Part shown: piece by piece, positions 35,775-46,938 of the stretch
How the letters are laid out: every line of letters starts with the position of its first letter
How positions within the stretch are numbered: the first letter of the stretch is position 1
Source of the DNA: Neisseria bergeri
Lineage (GTDB): Bacteria; Pseudomonadota; Gammaproteobacteria; Burkholderiales; Neisseriaceae
DNA length: 64,000 nucleotides
Assembly (NCBI GenBank): GCA_003044455.1
Contig: POWY01000002.1
Location: 177,813-241,812 of the forward strand
Direction of reading: 5' to 3'
The notes under the pieces: model-generated
What the model saw: only the letters and a program-made list of their open reading frames with translations
Databases searched by the model: none
What the model was told of the DNA's origin: nothing
Translations under genes and position numbers: made by a program

Positions 35775-36299
35775 ATGAACAATCTGATTCCCGAACATTT
35801 AGCCGCCTATGCACATAGTGATAGCCTGCAAATTGAAGGCAGGCATCGTTGCTTTTCATTATCCTGCCAAGGTAGAGATACTTTCCACATCCGTTACTAC
35901 GGAGAGCCTTTTGACGGATTGATTACCGATACTGATAAGGCGCCGGTAAAAATTGTGGCGGTAGAAGCTGTAAGCGGCGATGAAATCGTACTGTTTGATG
36001 GCGCGGAACATGGCTATAACGCTATGTTTTGCGACAAATATAGCCCAAATCAAAAGCAAAACAGAATGTTAACTGATTTGGATGAGTATGCTTACCGGGT
36101 TCTGATCCATCTTTATTACAATATAGACTACGAAGATGAATATGAAGATTTCGTCAATTTTGAAGGACAAGTCCCCTTAATTGATGGCCGAATCATTAGT
36201 TTTGACTCATTAAAACGAAATGGCTTTGATGCAATCAGCGTTGATCTAATTGATGAAAAACACTCTGTTCGTGAATTATTGAATGAAGAATTAAGCTGA
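35775..36299 (+). CDS. Hypothetical acidic protein inserted between rbfA and truB
   Basis: 174 residues, strongly acidic in its C-terminal half (NIDYEDEYEDFVNFEG), no signal or membrane segment and no recognised family. The central FDGAEHGYNAMFCDKYSP region is the most distinctive. It starts 10 bases after the rbfA stop, so it is probably read from the rbfA promoter. GC is lower than in rbfA and truB. Size and charge resemble immunity proteins, but there is no toxin fragment here. Confidence 0.6.
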   Translation: MNNLIPEHLAAYAHSDSLQIEGRHRCFSLSCQGRDTFHIRYYGEPFDGLITDTDKAPVKIVAVEAVSGDEIVLFDGAEHGYNAMFCDKYSPNQKQNRMLTDLDEYAYRVLIHLYYNIDYEDEYEDFVNFEGQVPLIDGRIISFDSLKRNGFDAISVDLIDEKHSVRELLNEELS

Positions 36300-36303
36300 C
36301 ACA

Positions 36304-36334
36304 CAGGCCGTCTGAACCCTTTCAGACGGTCTGA
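36304..36334 (+). terminator. Inverted DUS hairpin (partly degenerate)
   Basis: AGGCCGTCTGAA and TTCAGACGGTCT form a hairpin with a 5-base loop between the hypothetical gene and truB. It may isolate truB from rbfA transcription. Confidence 0.6.
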
Positions 36335-36356
36335 ACATTAATATTCCCTAATTGAT

Positions 36357-37277
36357 ATGACCAATAAACCCGCCAAACGCCCGGTCAACGGCGTTCTTCT
36401 TCTCGACAAACCCGAAGGCCTTTCCAGCAACACCGCCCTGCAAAAAGCGCGGCGTTTGTTTCATGCCGAAAAAGCAGGGCATACCGGCGTGCTCGATCCT
36501 TTGGCAACCGGACTTTTGCCCGTCTGCTTCGGCGAAGCGGCCAAGTTCGCCCAATACCTGCTGGATGCCGACAAAGCCTACACCGCCACGCTGAAACTCG
36601 GCGAAGCCAGCAGCACGGGCGACGCCGAAGGCGAAATCATCGCCACCGCACGCGCCGATATTTCTTTAGCCGAATTTCAGACGGCATGCCAAGCCCTGAC
36701 GGGCGACATCCGCCAAGTGCCGCCGATGTTTTCCGCCCTCAAACACGAAGGCAAACCGCTGTACGAATACGCGCGCAAAGGCATCGTCATCGAACGCAAG
36801 CCGCGCGACATCACCGTTTACGCCATTGATATTACCGAGTTTGACGCGCCCAAAGCCGTGATAAACGTACGTTGCAGCAAAGGCACCTACATCCGCACCC
36901 TCAGCGAAGACATCGCCAAACACATCGGCACGTTCGCCCACCTGACCGCCCTGCGCCGCACCGAAACCGCAGGCTTTACCATCACCCAAAGCCACACGCT
37001 CGAAGCCTTGGCAAACTTGGACGAAACAGAACGCGACAGCTTGCTGCTACCCTGCGACGTATTGGTTTCACACTTCCCCCAAACCGTTTTAAACGATTAT
37101 GCCGTCCATATGCTCCAATGCGGGCAAAGGCCGCGTTTCGAGGAAGACCTACCTTCCGATACGCCGGTACGCGTTTACACTGAAACCGGAGAATTTGTCG
37201 GTTTAGCAGAATATCAAAAGGAAATATGCCGTCTGAAAGCCTTGCGCCTGATGAATACTGCGGTATCCGCCGCCTGA
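36357..37277 (+). CDS. truB: tRNA pseudouridine-55 synthase TruB
   Basis: 306 residues. The catalytic Asp lies in GHTGVLDPLATGLLPVCFGEAAKFAQY; the N-terminal NGVLLLDKPEGLSSN and the later VPPMFSALKHEGKPLYEYARKG and CSKGTYIRTLSEDIA are TruB signatures, and a PUA domain ends the protein. It makes pseudouridine 55 in the T-loop of all elongator tRNAs. The ribosome site is weak. The next 217 bases (to modA) have AT-rich promoter DNA and a C-rich stretch but no gene. Confidence 0.95.
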   Translation: MTNKPAKRPVNGVLLLDKPEGLSSNTALQKARRLFHAEKAGHTGVLDPLATGLLPVCFGEAAKFAQYLLDADKAYTATLKLGEASSTGDAEGEIIATARADISLAEFQTACQALTGDIRQVPPMFSALKHEGKPLYEYARKGIVIERKPRDITVYAIDITEFDAPKAVINVRCSKGTYIRTLSEDIAKHIGTFAHLTALRRTETAGFTITQSHTLEALANLDETERDSLLLPCDVLVSHFPQTVLNDYAVHMLQCGQRPRFEEDLPSDTPVRVYTETGEFVGLAEYQKEICRLKALRLMNTAVSAA

Positions 37278-37494
37278 ACGGCGGTTAAAAATACGGGCTG
37301 TGTTTGAATAATGTGTTGATATTTCCGTAAAATCACGACACACTCGGACACTCGCCCCGCTTATCGCAACTTTGCGAACGCCCCCCGGAAACAGCAAAGA
37401 CATCAAAGAATTGATTTTATTAGAATTTATTTGCAAAGCCATTTGCCGTTACACAAGAATGGTACATTAAAATGACTGATGAGGATTTATAACG

Positions 37495-39415
<1,921 letters not shown>

Positions 39416-39565
39416 AAACAAATGGTGCTTGAAATGTTGGATTTAAATCAAATGTATGTTTCATTATCCGAAATGGACGACGAGCAATTTGCAGATTGCC
39501 TGAACGATGATGATAAAGCCTTAAGCCGTGCGTTCTATCAAGCGGAGAAAAAAGATGGCGAATAA
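39416..39565 (+). pseudogene. C-terminal remnant of modA after a nonsense codon
   Basis: After the TAA at 39413 the same frame stays open for 49 codons (QMVLEMLDLNQMYVSLSEMDDEQ ... AFYQAEKKDGE) and stops at 39563-39565, overlapping the res start by 11 bases. This text looks like the normal end of Mod proteins, so the TAA is best explained as a recent C-to-T change of a CAA (Gln) codon. Confidence 0.7.
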
Positions 39566-42329
39566 TAAAATTTTGTTTGAAGTGATTGAAAACCGCAAAA
39601 CTGTGTATTTGGAAGACGGAGATGATGAAAAATTCAGGCTGCCTGAATTTGTAGAACGCAATTTAAAATATCCGTTTTTTGAATGGCAAAAATCGGCTTT
39701 AGAAAATTTTGTGATTTTTGACCGTACTTCAAAATTAAAGGATTTTCCCGACATCAAAAACCGCCCTACCCATTTGCTGTTCAATATGGCAACCGGTGCC
39801 GGCAAAACGATGATGATGGCAGCCTTGATTCTGTATTATTTTGAAAAAGGGTATCGGCATTTTTTGTTTTTTGTGAATCAAAACAATATTGTGGATAAAA
39901 CGGAAAATAATTTTATTGACCCAACGCACGCAAAATTTTTATTTACCGAGAAGATTTTGCAAGGTAATAATGTAATTCCTATTCGCAAAGTGGAAACGTT
40001 TAGCCAATATTCAGACGGCATTGAAATTAAATTTACCAGCATTCAAAAGCTGTATAACGATATTCACACCGAACGGGAAAACCAAACCACATTGGTGGAT
40101 TTGCACGGTTTGAACCTTGTAATGCTGGGCGATGAAGCGCACCATTTAAACGCGCAAACCAAAGGCAAAAAACAAGGCGAGTTGGATTTGGAAGTGGAAT
40201 TAAGAGCCAATGCAGGCAATGCCGAAATTGAACGAAAAGGCTGGGAGCATATGGTTTTGGAATTGTTGCTCAATAAAAATGGCAATCCCGGCCAAAATGT
40301 GCTGTTGGAATTTACCGCCACGCTGCCTGAAAATGCTGACGTGCAACAAAAATACGCGGATAAAATCATCACAAAATTTGGGTTAAAAGAATTTTTGCAA
40401 AAAGGTTATACCAAAGAAATCAATTTGGTATCCAGTACGCTGGGTAAGAAAGAGCGGGTGTTGCACGCTTTATTGTTTGCTTGGTATCGCCATCAAATTG
40501 CGTTGAAATATGACATTGCCAATTTTAAGCCTGTGATGTTGTTTAGAAGTAAGACGATTGATGAATCAAAAGCGGATTATTCGGCATTTTTAAATTGGGC
40601 GGAAAATGTACAGGCGGATGATTTTTCGTTTTTAACGACATTTTCAACAAGCTTAAACGATAGCGATAACGCCAACGAACAAGGCAAAACCCGCACCGAA
40701 CAAGCCCTAAAATTTATGCAGGAAAATGGCTTTGAGTTTGCACATTTGGCAAATTGGGTGAAACAAAATTATCAAAAACACAATGTCATTATTACCAACT
40801 CCGAAACCAACAAAACCAAAACCGAAAAAACCGACAGCGAAACCGAAAAATTGCTAAACAATTTGGAAGCGGCTGATAATCCAATCCGCGCCATTTTTAC
40901 GGTGGATAGATTAACCGAAGGTTGGGACGTTTTAAATTTGTTTGATATTGTGCGTTTGTATGAAGGGCAAAACGGCGGAGGTTCAAATAAAAAATCAGGC
41001 AAAACGGCTGCCGCCACCGTATCGGAAAAGCAGTTGATCGGTCGCGGCGTGCGTTATTTTCCATTTGCGTTTGAAGATAAACAGCCGAATAAACGCAAAT
41101 TTGACAACGACATGCAACACGAATTGCGTATTTTGGAAGAATTGTTTTATTACACGCACGATGAGCAATCCCGCTATATTTCAGAACTGAAAAACGAGTT
41201 GCGAAAAGACGGTTATTTGCCTGAAAAAGACGGTGATAAGGTATTGGCAACATTTAAACTCAAATCTGAATTTGCCGATAATAAGGATTTTAGAGAATTG
41301 TTAATTTGGGCAAATAAAAAAATCCCCAACCCAAACGCCAAAAGCAATAATGCATACAGCCTGCAAGCCAATCCGCAAACGCTTTCATTCCAAGTTCACG
41401 GTAATCAACTGTTGCAGGAAACGCAATTTACAGCCGATGAAAATGATGAAACCGCCCGACAAATCGGCACACAAAATAATTTTACTCAAACCATAAAAAT
41501 GAGTGAAATGGAGCGGCATATTTTCAATAAAGCATTACATATCAAAGGGAAAAACAGTCAATCTTTATTCCATTTTGACCGCCTGCAAAGCAAACTCGAC
41601 ATTCAAAATCGCAATGAATTGCAAAATAAATTGTTGAAAGACTGGCAGATTGAATTTTTGGGATTAGGGCAAGATAAACAGGTTCGCCCGGATGATAAAC
41701 TTGCAGGCTGCCTGACAATCTTGGAAATGGTTGAAAAACACCTCAATGAAAGTGATATACCGTTTATCGGTACAAAAGAATTTACGCCTAAGAAATTGGG
41801 GGAAATTTTCGGCACGCCAAAACAAAAATGGGTCAAAAAAGATGATGTAAAAACGACTATTGCCACGCAAAATGATTGGTATGTGATGGATAATTTTGCT
41901 GGAACGAGTTTGGAAGAAGCGTTAATTCAATTTATTTCAGAGCGTTTGGGCGATTTGAAATCTAAATATGACGTTCATTTAATCCGCAATGAAGAAGTGT
42001 TTAAATTGAATAACTTTGCCGATGGTGAAGGATTTATGCCGGACTTTGTTTTATTGCTGAAAGATAAACAAAAATCTTCTTCCGACAGCGTGGACGGCTT
42101 TTTGCATTACCAAATTTTCATTGAACCGAAAGGCGGGCATTTAGTGGAAAATGATTCGTGGAAAGCAGCTTTTTTAGAGGCAATCACAGTGGAATATGGG
42201 AAGGATAAAATCCTGCAAAAAGATACACCGCATTATCGTTTGATCGGTTTACCGTTTTTTACTGATCATCAGAAAAATGGACAATTTGCGGAGTCATTCC
42301 CTTTAGGTGCGGCATCGCTTGAAAAATGA
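39555..42329 (+). CDS. res: Type III restriction enzyme Res subunit
   Basis: 924 residues, apparently intact. The N-terminal part is a superfamily 2 helicase/translocase: Walker A ATGAGKTMMM (about 77-86), DEAH-type LGDEAHHL, LEFTATLP, DRLTEGWDVLNLFDIVRL and LIGRGVRYFPF. The C-terminal nuclease has the PD-(D/E)XK pattern MPDFVLLLK ... FIEPKGGH. With ModA it cuts DNA after ATP-driven communication between two head-to-head unmethylated sites. The ATG opening MANNKILFEV lies inside the original end of modA (ATGGCGAATAA overlap), implying translational coupling. Confidence 0.93.
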   Translation: MANNKILFEVIENRKTVYLEDGDDEKFRLPEFVERNLKYPFFEWQKSALENFVIFDRTSKLKDFPDIKNRPTHLLFNMATGAGKTMMMAALILYYFEKGYRHFLFFVNQNNIVDKTENNFIDPTHAKFLFTEKILQGNNVIPIRKVETFSQYSDGIEIKFTSIQKLYNDIHTERENQTTLVDLHGLNLVMLGDEAHHLNAQTKGKKQGELDLEVELRANAGNAEIERKGWEHMVLELLLNKNGNPGQNVLLEFTATLPENADVQQKYADKIITKFGLKEFLQKGYTKEINLVSSTLGKKERVLHALLFAWYRHQIALKYDIANFKPVMLFRSKTIDESKADYSAFLNWAENVQADDFSFLTTFSTSLNDSDNANEQGKTRTEQALKFMQENGFEFAHLANWVKQNYQKHNVIITNSETNKTKTEKTDSETEKLLNNLEAADNPIRAIFTVDRLTEGWDVLNLFDIVRLYEGQNGGGSNKKSGKTAAATVSEKQLIGRGVRYFPFAFEDKQPNKRKFDNDMQHELRILEELFYYTHDEQSRYISELKNELRKDGYLPEKDGDKVLATFKLKSEFADNKDFRELLIWANKKIPNPNAKSNNAYSLQANPQTLSFQVHGNQLLQETQFTADENDETARQIGTQNNFTQTIKMSEMERHIFNKALHIKGKNSQSLFHFDRLQSKLDIQNRNELQNKLLKDWQIEFLGLGQDKQVRPDDKLAGCLTILEMVEKHLNESDIPFIGTKEFTPKKLGEIFGTPKQKWVKKDDVKTTIATQNDWYVMDNFAGTSLEEALIQFISERLGDLKSKYDVHLIRNEEVFKLNNFADGEGFMPDFVLLLKDKQKSSSDSVDGFLHYQIFIEPKGGHLVENDSWKAAFLEAITVEYGKDKILQKDTPHYRLIGLPFFTDHQKNGQFAESFPLGAASLEK

Positions 42330-42429
42330 AGTAGTGCATTGCCGGCAGCCCCGTTTGACAAAACTTCCTTTACAAAAGGGCGTTTCGTCAAATATTTAAT
42401 CAACACATTATTAAAATACAGCCAAATTT

Positions 42430-42463
42430 TAATGCCGTCCGAACCCTGTGTTCAGACGGCATC
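42430..42463. terminator. Inverted DUS terminator between res and lldD
   Basis: An AATGCCGTCCGAA variant faces a perfect reverse DUS between convergent genes. Confidence 0.7.
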
Positions 42464-42477
42464 ATATTTTTCAGTAT

Positions 42478-43650
42478 CTAAACCGTTTCCCTACCCCAAT
42501 CTTTACCCCTTAAAATCGAGGCATCGACATCTTGAATATCGCAGTGTCCTGTAAACGCCATAGATATATCCATTTCTTTATACAGGATTTCCAACGCACG
42601 GGTTACGCCTTCTTCACCATACGCACCCAAACCATACAGAAACGCCCGGCCTATCATCGTACCTTTCGCGCCCAAAGCCCATGCTTTGAGGATGTCCTGA
42701 CCGCTGCGGATGCCGCTGTCCATCCAAACTTCGATGTCGCTGCCGACTGCGCTGACGATGTCGGGCAAGGCTTTGATGGCAGACACGGTATCGTCGAGCT
42801 GGCGGCCGCCGTGGTTGGAAACAACCAATGCGTCCGCACCGCTTTTCGCTGCTTTTTCCGCGTCTTCGGGTTCCATAATGCCTTTGATAATCAGCTTGCC
42901 GCCCCACAAATCTTTAATGCGTGCAACGTCGTCCCAGCTCAGGCGCGGGTCGAATTGTTCGGAAGTCCAAGAAGACAGCGAAGACAAATCGCCGACGTTT
43001 TTGGCGTGTCCGACGATATTGCGGAACGTTCGGCGTTCCGTGTTCAGCATTTTCATGCACCATTCGGGCTTGGTCGCCAGATTGATTAAATTGGCGATGG
43101 TCGGTTTCGGCGGCGCGGACAGGCCGTTTTTGATGTCTTTGTGGCGTTGACCCAAAACCTGCAAATCGGCGGTCAATACCAACGCCGAACATTTGGCATC
43201 TTTCGCGCGCTTAATCAGGTTTTCCATAAACTCGCGGTCGCGCATCACATAAAGCTGAAACCAAAACGGCGCGCTGGTGTTTTCGGCAACGTCTTCAATC
43301 GAACAAATGGACATGGTGGACAACGTAAACGGAATACCGAACTTCTCCGCCGCACGCGCCGCCAAAATTTCGCCGTCTGCGTGAGCCATACCGGTAAAGC
43401 CCGTCGGCGCAATCGCTACCGGCATTTTCACATCCTGCCCGATCATTTTGGTTTCGAGGCTGCGTCCCTCCATATTGACCAATACCTTTTGTCGGAAGCG
43501 GATATCTTTGAAATCCGAAGTATTTTCCCGATAAGTCGTTTCCGTCCACGAACCTGAATCGATGTAATCGTAAAACATACGCGGCATTTTGCGCTTGGCA
43601 ACGCGGCGCAAGTCTTCGATGCAGGTTATTTTGCTCAAATCACGTTTCAT
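42478..43650 (-). CDS. lldD: L-lactate dehydrogenase (FMN, quinone-linked) LldD
   Basis: 390 residues of the FMN-dependent alpha-hydroxyacid oxidase family. Conserved pieces are MPRMFYDYIDSGSWTE, PVAIAPTGFTGMAH, the FMN-site LVVSNHGGRQLDD with the catalytic His, and DSGIRSGQDILKAWALGAKGTMIGRAFLYG. It oxidises L-lactate to pyruvate at the membrane and feeds the respiratory chain, important for pathogenic Neisseria growing on host lactate. An AGGGAAAAACAAG ribosome site precedes the ATG. An inverted DUS hairpin lies only 33 bases upstream of the start. Confidence 0.95.
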   Translation of the reverse strand: MKRDLSKITCIEDLRRVAKRKMPRMFYDYIDSGSWTETTYRENTSDFKDIRFRQKVLVNMEGRSLETKMIGQDVKMPVAIAPTGFTGMAHADGEILAARAAEKFGIPFTLSTMSICSIEDVAENTSAPFWFQLYVMRDREFMENLIKRAKDAKCSALVLTADLQVLGQRHKDIKNGLSAPPKPTIANLINLATKPEWCMKMLNTERRTFRNIVGHAKNVGDLSSLSSWTSEQFDPRLSWDDVARIKDLWGGKLIIKGIMEPEDAEKAAKSGADALVVSNHGGRQLDDTVSAIKALPDIVSAVGSDIEVWMDSGIRSGQDILKAWALGAKGTMIGRAFLYGLGAYGEEGVTRALEILYKEMDISMAFTGHCDIQDVDASILRGKDWGRETV

Positions 43651-43682
43651 CTTGTTTTTCCCTGTTTGACAGCCTGATGGAA

Positions 43683-43722
43683 TATGCCGTCTGAAACCGC
43701 TTGAGCCTTCAGACGGCATTTC
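43683..43722. terminator. Inverted DUS hairpin in the lldD leader
   Basis: Perfect DUS pair 33 bases upstream of the lldD ATG, between two divergent genes. At the other places here such pairs follow a gene; this one has no gene ending beside it, so it must lie in or at the start of the lldD leader. Confidence 0.75.
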
Positions 43723-43926
43723 AGGCAATACCCAAATAAATCACTAAGATTTAGATAATCTATATCAATATCAAAAATAAATCAAATCGTTTTAAAGCCG
43801 CTTGCCGGCAAAACACCCCAACCGCCGCTCCTCAAAAAACATAATCGACTGATTCAAAAAATAAAACAAATAAAGCAAAATCAGACTATACCGCCATTTA
43901 AACAAACAATCGGCAACAGATCCCCC

Positions 43927-43951
43927 ATACTTGACTGAAACACTCAGATAT
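43927..43951 (+). promoter_or_regulatory. IscR type 1 operator overlapping the iscR promoter
   Basis: Positions 43927-43951 read ATACTTGACTG, AAA, CACTCAGATAT, matching the type 1 IscR consensus (ATASYYGACT ... AGTCRRSTAT) at all but about two positions. It covers the predicted -35 box, as expected for autorepression by [2Fe-2S]-IscR. The 275 bases upstream of it to the DUS hairpin are AT-rich and hold the divergent lldD promoter; no gene is seen there. Confidence 0.7.
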
Positions 43952-43959
43952 TGGACAAT
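43931..43959 (+). promoter_or_regulatory. Predicted sigma-70 promoter of iscR
   Basis: TTGACT (43931-43936) and GACAAT (43954-43959) are separated by 17 bases, 40 bases upstream of the iscR ATG. Confidence 0.65.
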
Positions 43960-43998
43960 TCCGCCCACTATAAAAAAGCGACACGGGCAACCACCACC

Positions 43999-44445
43999 AT
44001 GAGACTGACCACCAAAGGGCGTTTCGCCGTTACCGCTATGCTGGATTTGGCGATGAACGCGCAAACCGGCGCCGTCAAACTCAGTGCCATCAGCGAACGC
44101 CAAAATATATCCCTCTCCTATCTCGAGCAATTGTTCGGCAAACTCCGCCGCGCCGGACTGGTTGAAAGCCTGCGCGGGCCCGGCGGCGGCTACATCCTCG
44201 CCGCCCCTCCCGCACAAATCAACATCGCCCAAATCATTTCCGCCGCCGAAGACCGGCTGGACGCGACCCAATGCGGCAGCAAAGCCAACTGCCACCACGG
44301 CGCGCCCTGCCTGACGCACGACCTTTGGGAGAATTTAAACAAAACCATCAACGACTACCTCGGCAGCGTTACCCTGCAAAGCATCATCGAACAGAAAAAC
44401 AACGGCGACGGCAGCCGCGTCGTCCAATTTACACACATCCATTAA
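43999..44445 (+). CDS. iscR: Rrf2-family iron-sulfur regulator IscR
   Basis: 148 residues. N-terminal winged helix MRLTTKGRFAVTAMLDLA with recognition helix region ISLSYLEQLFGKLRRAGLVESLRGPGGGYILA; three cysteines in CGSKANCHHGAPC (about 92-104) to bind a [2Fe-2S] cluster. IscR represses the isc genes when clusters are plentiful. The ATG opening MRLTTKGRF is the family start although its ribosome site is weak. It is followed by iscS after 28 bases, so it heads the operon. Confidence 0.95.
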   Translation: MRLTTKGRFAVTAMLDLAMNAQTGAVKLSAISERQNISLSYLEQLFGKLRRAGLVESLRGPGGGYILAAPPAQINIAQIISAAEDRLDATQCGSKANCHHGAPCLTHDLWENLNKTINDYLGSVTLQSIIEQKNNGDGSRVVQFTHIH

Positions 44446-44473
44446 ATAACACCCGAAAAAGAAAGAGCAAACC

Positions 44474-45688
44474 ATGACCGTCAAAACCCCCGTTTACCTC
44501 GACTACGCCGCCACCACACCCGTTGACAAACGCGTTGCCGAAAAAATGATTCCCTATCTGACCGAAACCTTCGGCAACCCTGCCTCCAACAGCCACGCAT
44601 TCGGCTGGGAAGCAGAAGAGGCCGTCGAAAAAGCCCGCGCCGACATCGCCGCCCTGATTAATGCCGACCCCAAAGAAATCATCTTCACCAGCGGCGCGAC
44701 CGAGTCCGACAACCTCGCCATCAAAGGTGCGGCAAACTTCTACAAAACCAAAGGCAAACACCTCATCACTGTCAAAACCGAACACAAAGCCGTGCTCGAC
44801 ACGATGCGCGAACTCGAACGCCAAGGTTTCGAAGTAACCTACCTTGGCGTGCAGGAAAACGGCCTGATTGACTTGGAAGAACTCAAAGCCGCCATCCGCG
44901 ACGACACCATCCTGATTTCCGTAATGTGGGTAAACAACGAAATCGGCGTGGTGCAAGACATTCCCGCCATCGGCGAAATCTGCCGCGAACGCAAAATCGT
45001 CTTCCACGTCGATGCCGCCCAAGCCTGCGGCAAAGTGCCTGTCGATGTCGAAGCCGCCAAAATCGACCTGCTCTCGATGTCCGCGCACAAAGTGTACGGC
45101 CCCAAAGGCATCGGCGCGCTGTACGTCCGCCGCAAACCCCGCGTCCGCCTCGAAGCCCAAATGCACGGCGGCGGCCACGAACGCGGCTTCCGCAGCGGCA
45201 CCCTGCCGACCCACCAAATCGTCGGCATGGGCGAAGCCTTCCGCATCGCCAAAGAAGAACTCGAGCAAGATATGGCGCACTACCGCAAACTGCGCGACAT
45301 CTTCCTCAAAGGCATTGAAGGTATCGAAGAAGTCTACATCAACGGCGACCTCGAACACCGTGCTCCGAACAACCTGAACGTCAGCTTCAATTTCGTCGAA
45401 GGTGAAAGCCTGATTATGGCGGTGAAAGAACTCGCCGTATCCAGCGGCTCCGCCTGCACCTCCGCCTCGCTCGAACCCAGTTACGTCCTGCGCGCATTGG
45501 GCAGAAATGACGAATTGGCGCACTCGTCCCTGCGCATCACCTTCGGCCGCATGACCACCGAAGAAGAAGTGCAATTCGCCGCCGAACTGATTAAATCCAA
45601 AATCGGCAAACTGCGCGAACTGTCGCCGCTGTGGGAAATGTTCAAAGACGGGATTGATTTGAACTCGATTGAATGGGCGGCGCATTAA
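44474..45688 (+). CDS. iscS: Cysteine desulfurase IscS
   Basis: 404 residues, the same length as E. coli IscS. PLP lysine is K206 ([10 protein letters not shown]) and the persulfide-carrying cysteine is C328 ([13 protein letters not shown]); the C-terminal [21 protein letters not shown] is characteristic. It takes sulfur from cysteine and hands it to IscU and to tRNA thiolation enzymes. In this genome about 1.3 kb of foreign-looking DNA separates it from iscU. Confidence 0.97.
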   Translation: MTVKTPVYLDYAATTPVDKRVAEKMIPYLTETFGNPASNSHAFGWEAEEAVEKARADIAALINADPKEIIFTSGATESDNLAIKGAANFYKTKGKHLITVKTEHKAVLDTMRELERQGFEVTYLGVQENGLIDLEELKAAIRDDTILISVMWVNNEIGVVQDIPAIGEICRERKIVFHVDAAQACGKVPVDVEAAKIDLLSMSAHKVYGPKGIGALYVRRKPRVRLEAQMHGGGHERGFRSGTLPTHQIVGMGEAFRIAKEELEQDMAHYRKLRDIFLKGIEGIEEVYINGDLEHRAPNNLNVSFNFVEGESLIMAVKELAVSSGSACTSASLEPSYVLRALGRNDELAHSSLRITFGRMTTEEEVQFAAELIKSKIGKLRELSPLWEMFKDGIDLNSIEWAAH

Positions 45689-45794
45689 GATTGATGTCAA
45701 ACAAAGGCTGTCTGAGAAAGTGAGTCTAATTTTTGAATACAGTAAAACACTTTTTATAGACAGTCTTGTAAGCTATTTTCATAGAAAGAATACC

Positions 45795-46217
45795 ATGAAA
45801 GTTAAAATTATTAATTTGCCAAATGGTTATAAACGTATTATTTATGGAAAATATTTTGAACAATTTGACTTAGATTATAAACAAGATTTAGACGTATTAA
45901 AAAAAGATATTGAATTTGCTTTATCTGTTATTGAATACAATCGATCTATATTCAAAAAATTCTCTTCCTTATTTAAGAATAAAAACATTTTTGTTTATCA
46001 AGGAGGGCATCATCTTGATATTATTGATCGTGATAAAGGAAGTTTGGAATGGTTAACTATTGAAGATCATTGGACAAAAGATGTTGATGATATCACTGGT
46101 TCATGGAAAATGGAGAATTTAGAAATTAGCCGACAAACTCAATATGCAATGCAACTTCTAAAGATTGGTAAAACAAATATTGAGAAAGAAATAAGAAAAA
46201 TTAAACAAAGGTTCTAA
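45795..46217 (+). CDS. Low-GC hypothetical protein paired with Fic
   Basis: 140 residues, very AT-rich, Lys/Ile/Asn-rich with a distinctive FVYQGGHHLDIIDRDKGSLEWLTIEDHW centre. No family recognised. It ends 4 bases before the fic ATG, so the two are co-translated. It could be the antitoxin of the Fic protein or an unrelated immunity protein; it shows no clear (S/T)xxxE(G/N) inhibitory helix, the hallmark of known Fic antitoxins. An AAAGAA ribosome site supports the ATG opening MKVKIINLPNGY. Confidence 0.6.
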   Translation: MKVKIINLPNGYKRIIYGKYFEQFDLDYKQDLDVLKKDIEFALSVIEYNRSIFKKFSSLFKNKNIFVYQGGHHLDIIDRDKGSLEWLTIEDHWTKDVDDITGSWKMENLEISRQTQYAMQLLKIGKTNIEKEIRKIKQRF

Positions 46218-46221
46218 AAAA

Positions 46222-46824
46222 ATGAGTAAATACGGTGGTGAAGACATAATCTATATGAATGATGGTGTATTCAGAAATAAATTAGCCATTCAAGATCCAC
46301 TTAAATTAGAAAAGGTCGAAAGAGACATTTCTGCTATTTCCGCCCAAAATCTGCTTTTGCAACCCATTACAGGCAATTTCGATTTGGCGCATTTACAGAC
46401 CATTCATCGCGAACTGTTTGGCAATGTTTATGATTGGGCAGGAGAAATCCGGCGAATTGATATTTCCAAAGGTAATACTCGATTTGCCAATTTTGCTTTT
46501 ATCGAAAACGAAAGCCGTAAACTTTTGGAGAAGCTGCAAAGCGAAAACTATTTGCGGGGGTTGGATAAAGATAAATTCGCCGAGCGTGTGGCCTATTATT
46601 TGGGCGAGTTGAACGTCCTACATCCTTTTCGTGAAGGAAACGGCAGAACATTGCGCCTGTTTATGACACAATTGGCAATGAAAAACGGTTTGCAGATACA
46701 TTGGCAAAATATCTCTGCCGAACAAATGATTCAAGCCTCTATTCAGGCATACCATGCCGATAGCAGTTTATTGGCACGATTAATTTTAGACAATTTAGAA
46801 CAATCGTCTTTTTCAGACGACTAA
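46222..46824 (+). CDS. fic: Fic-domain AMP-transferase
   Basis: 200 residues with a complete Fic motif HPFREGNGRTLRLF (about residues 132-145) and the upstream LQTIHRELFGNVYDWAGEIRRIDISKG flap. Fic enzymes transfer AMP to hydroxyl side chains of targets such as gyrase or GTPases. Overall layout resembles E. coli Fic, a class I protein that depends on a separate antitoxin; I see no inhibitory motif at either end. The intact motif means it should be active unless held in check. AT-rich relative to iscS and iscU but less so than its partner. Confidence 0.88.
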   Translation: MSKYGGEDIIYMNDGVFRNKLAIQDPLKLEKVERDISAISAQNLLLQPITGNFDLAHLQTIHRELFGNVYDWAGEIRRIDISKGNTRFANFAFIENESRKLLEKLQSENYLRGLDKDKFAERVAYYLGELNVLHPFREGNGRTLRLFMTQLAMKNGLQIHWQNISAEQMIQASIQAYHADSSLLARLILDNLEQSSFSDD

Positions 46825-46857
46825 AACATCAACAAACCACGATATTTTAAGCAAGCG

Positions 46858-46926
46858 TAGGTTGGGTTGGAAACCCAACAAGCCTATTAAAGCACCTGAA
46901 ACGTTGGGTTTAATAACCCAACCTAC
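46858..46926. repeat. Imperfect inverted repeat with GTAGGTTGGGTT arms
   Basis: GTAGGTTGGGTT and AACCCAACCTAC border a 45-base middle that itself contains GTTGGGTT/AACCCAAC pairs, so several hairpins can form. This is a family of intergenic repeats seen around Neisseria genes. It marks the right edge of the foreign insert in the isc operon. Confidence 0.75.
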
Positions 46927-46938
46927 CTATAAATAAAA

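Noticed and set aside
44429..45700. A 423-codon open frame antisense to iscS
   Set aside because: It mirrors the codon structure of iscS, which has intact catalytic residues; the antisense product is Phe/Gly/Val-rich low-complexity text.
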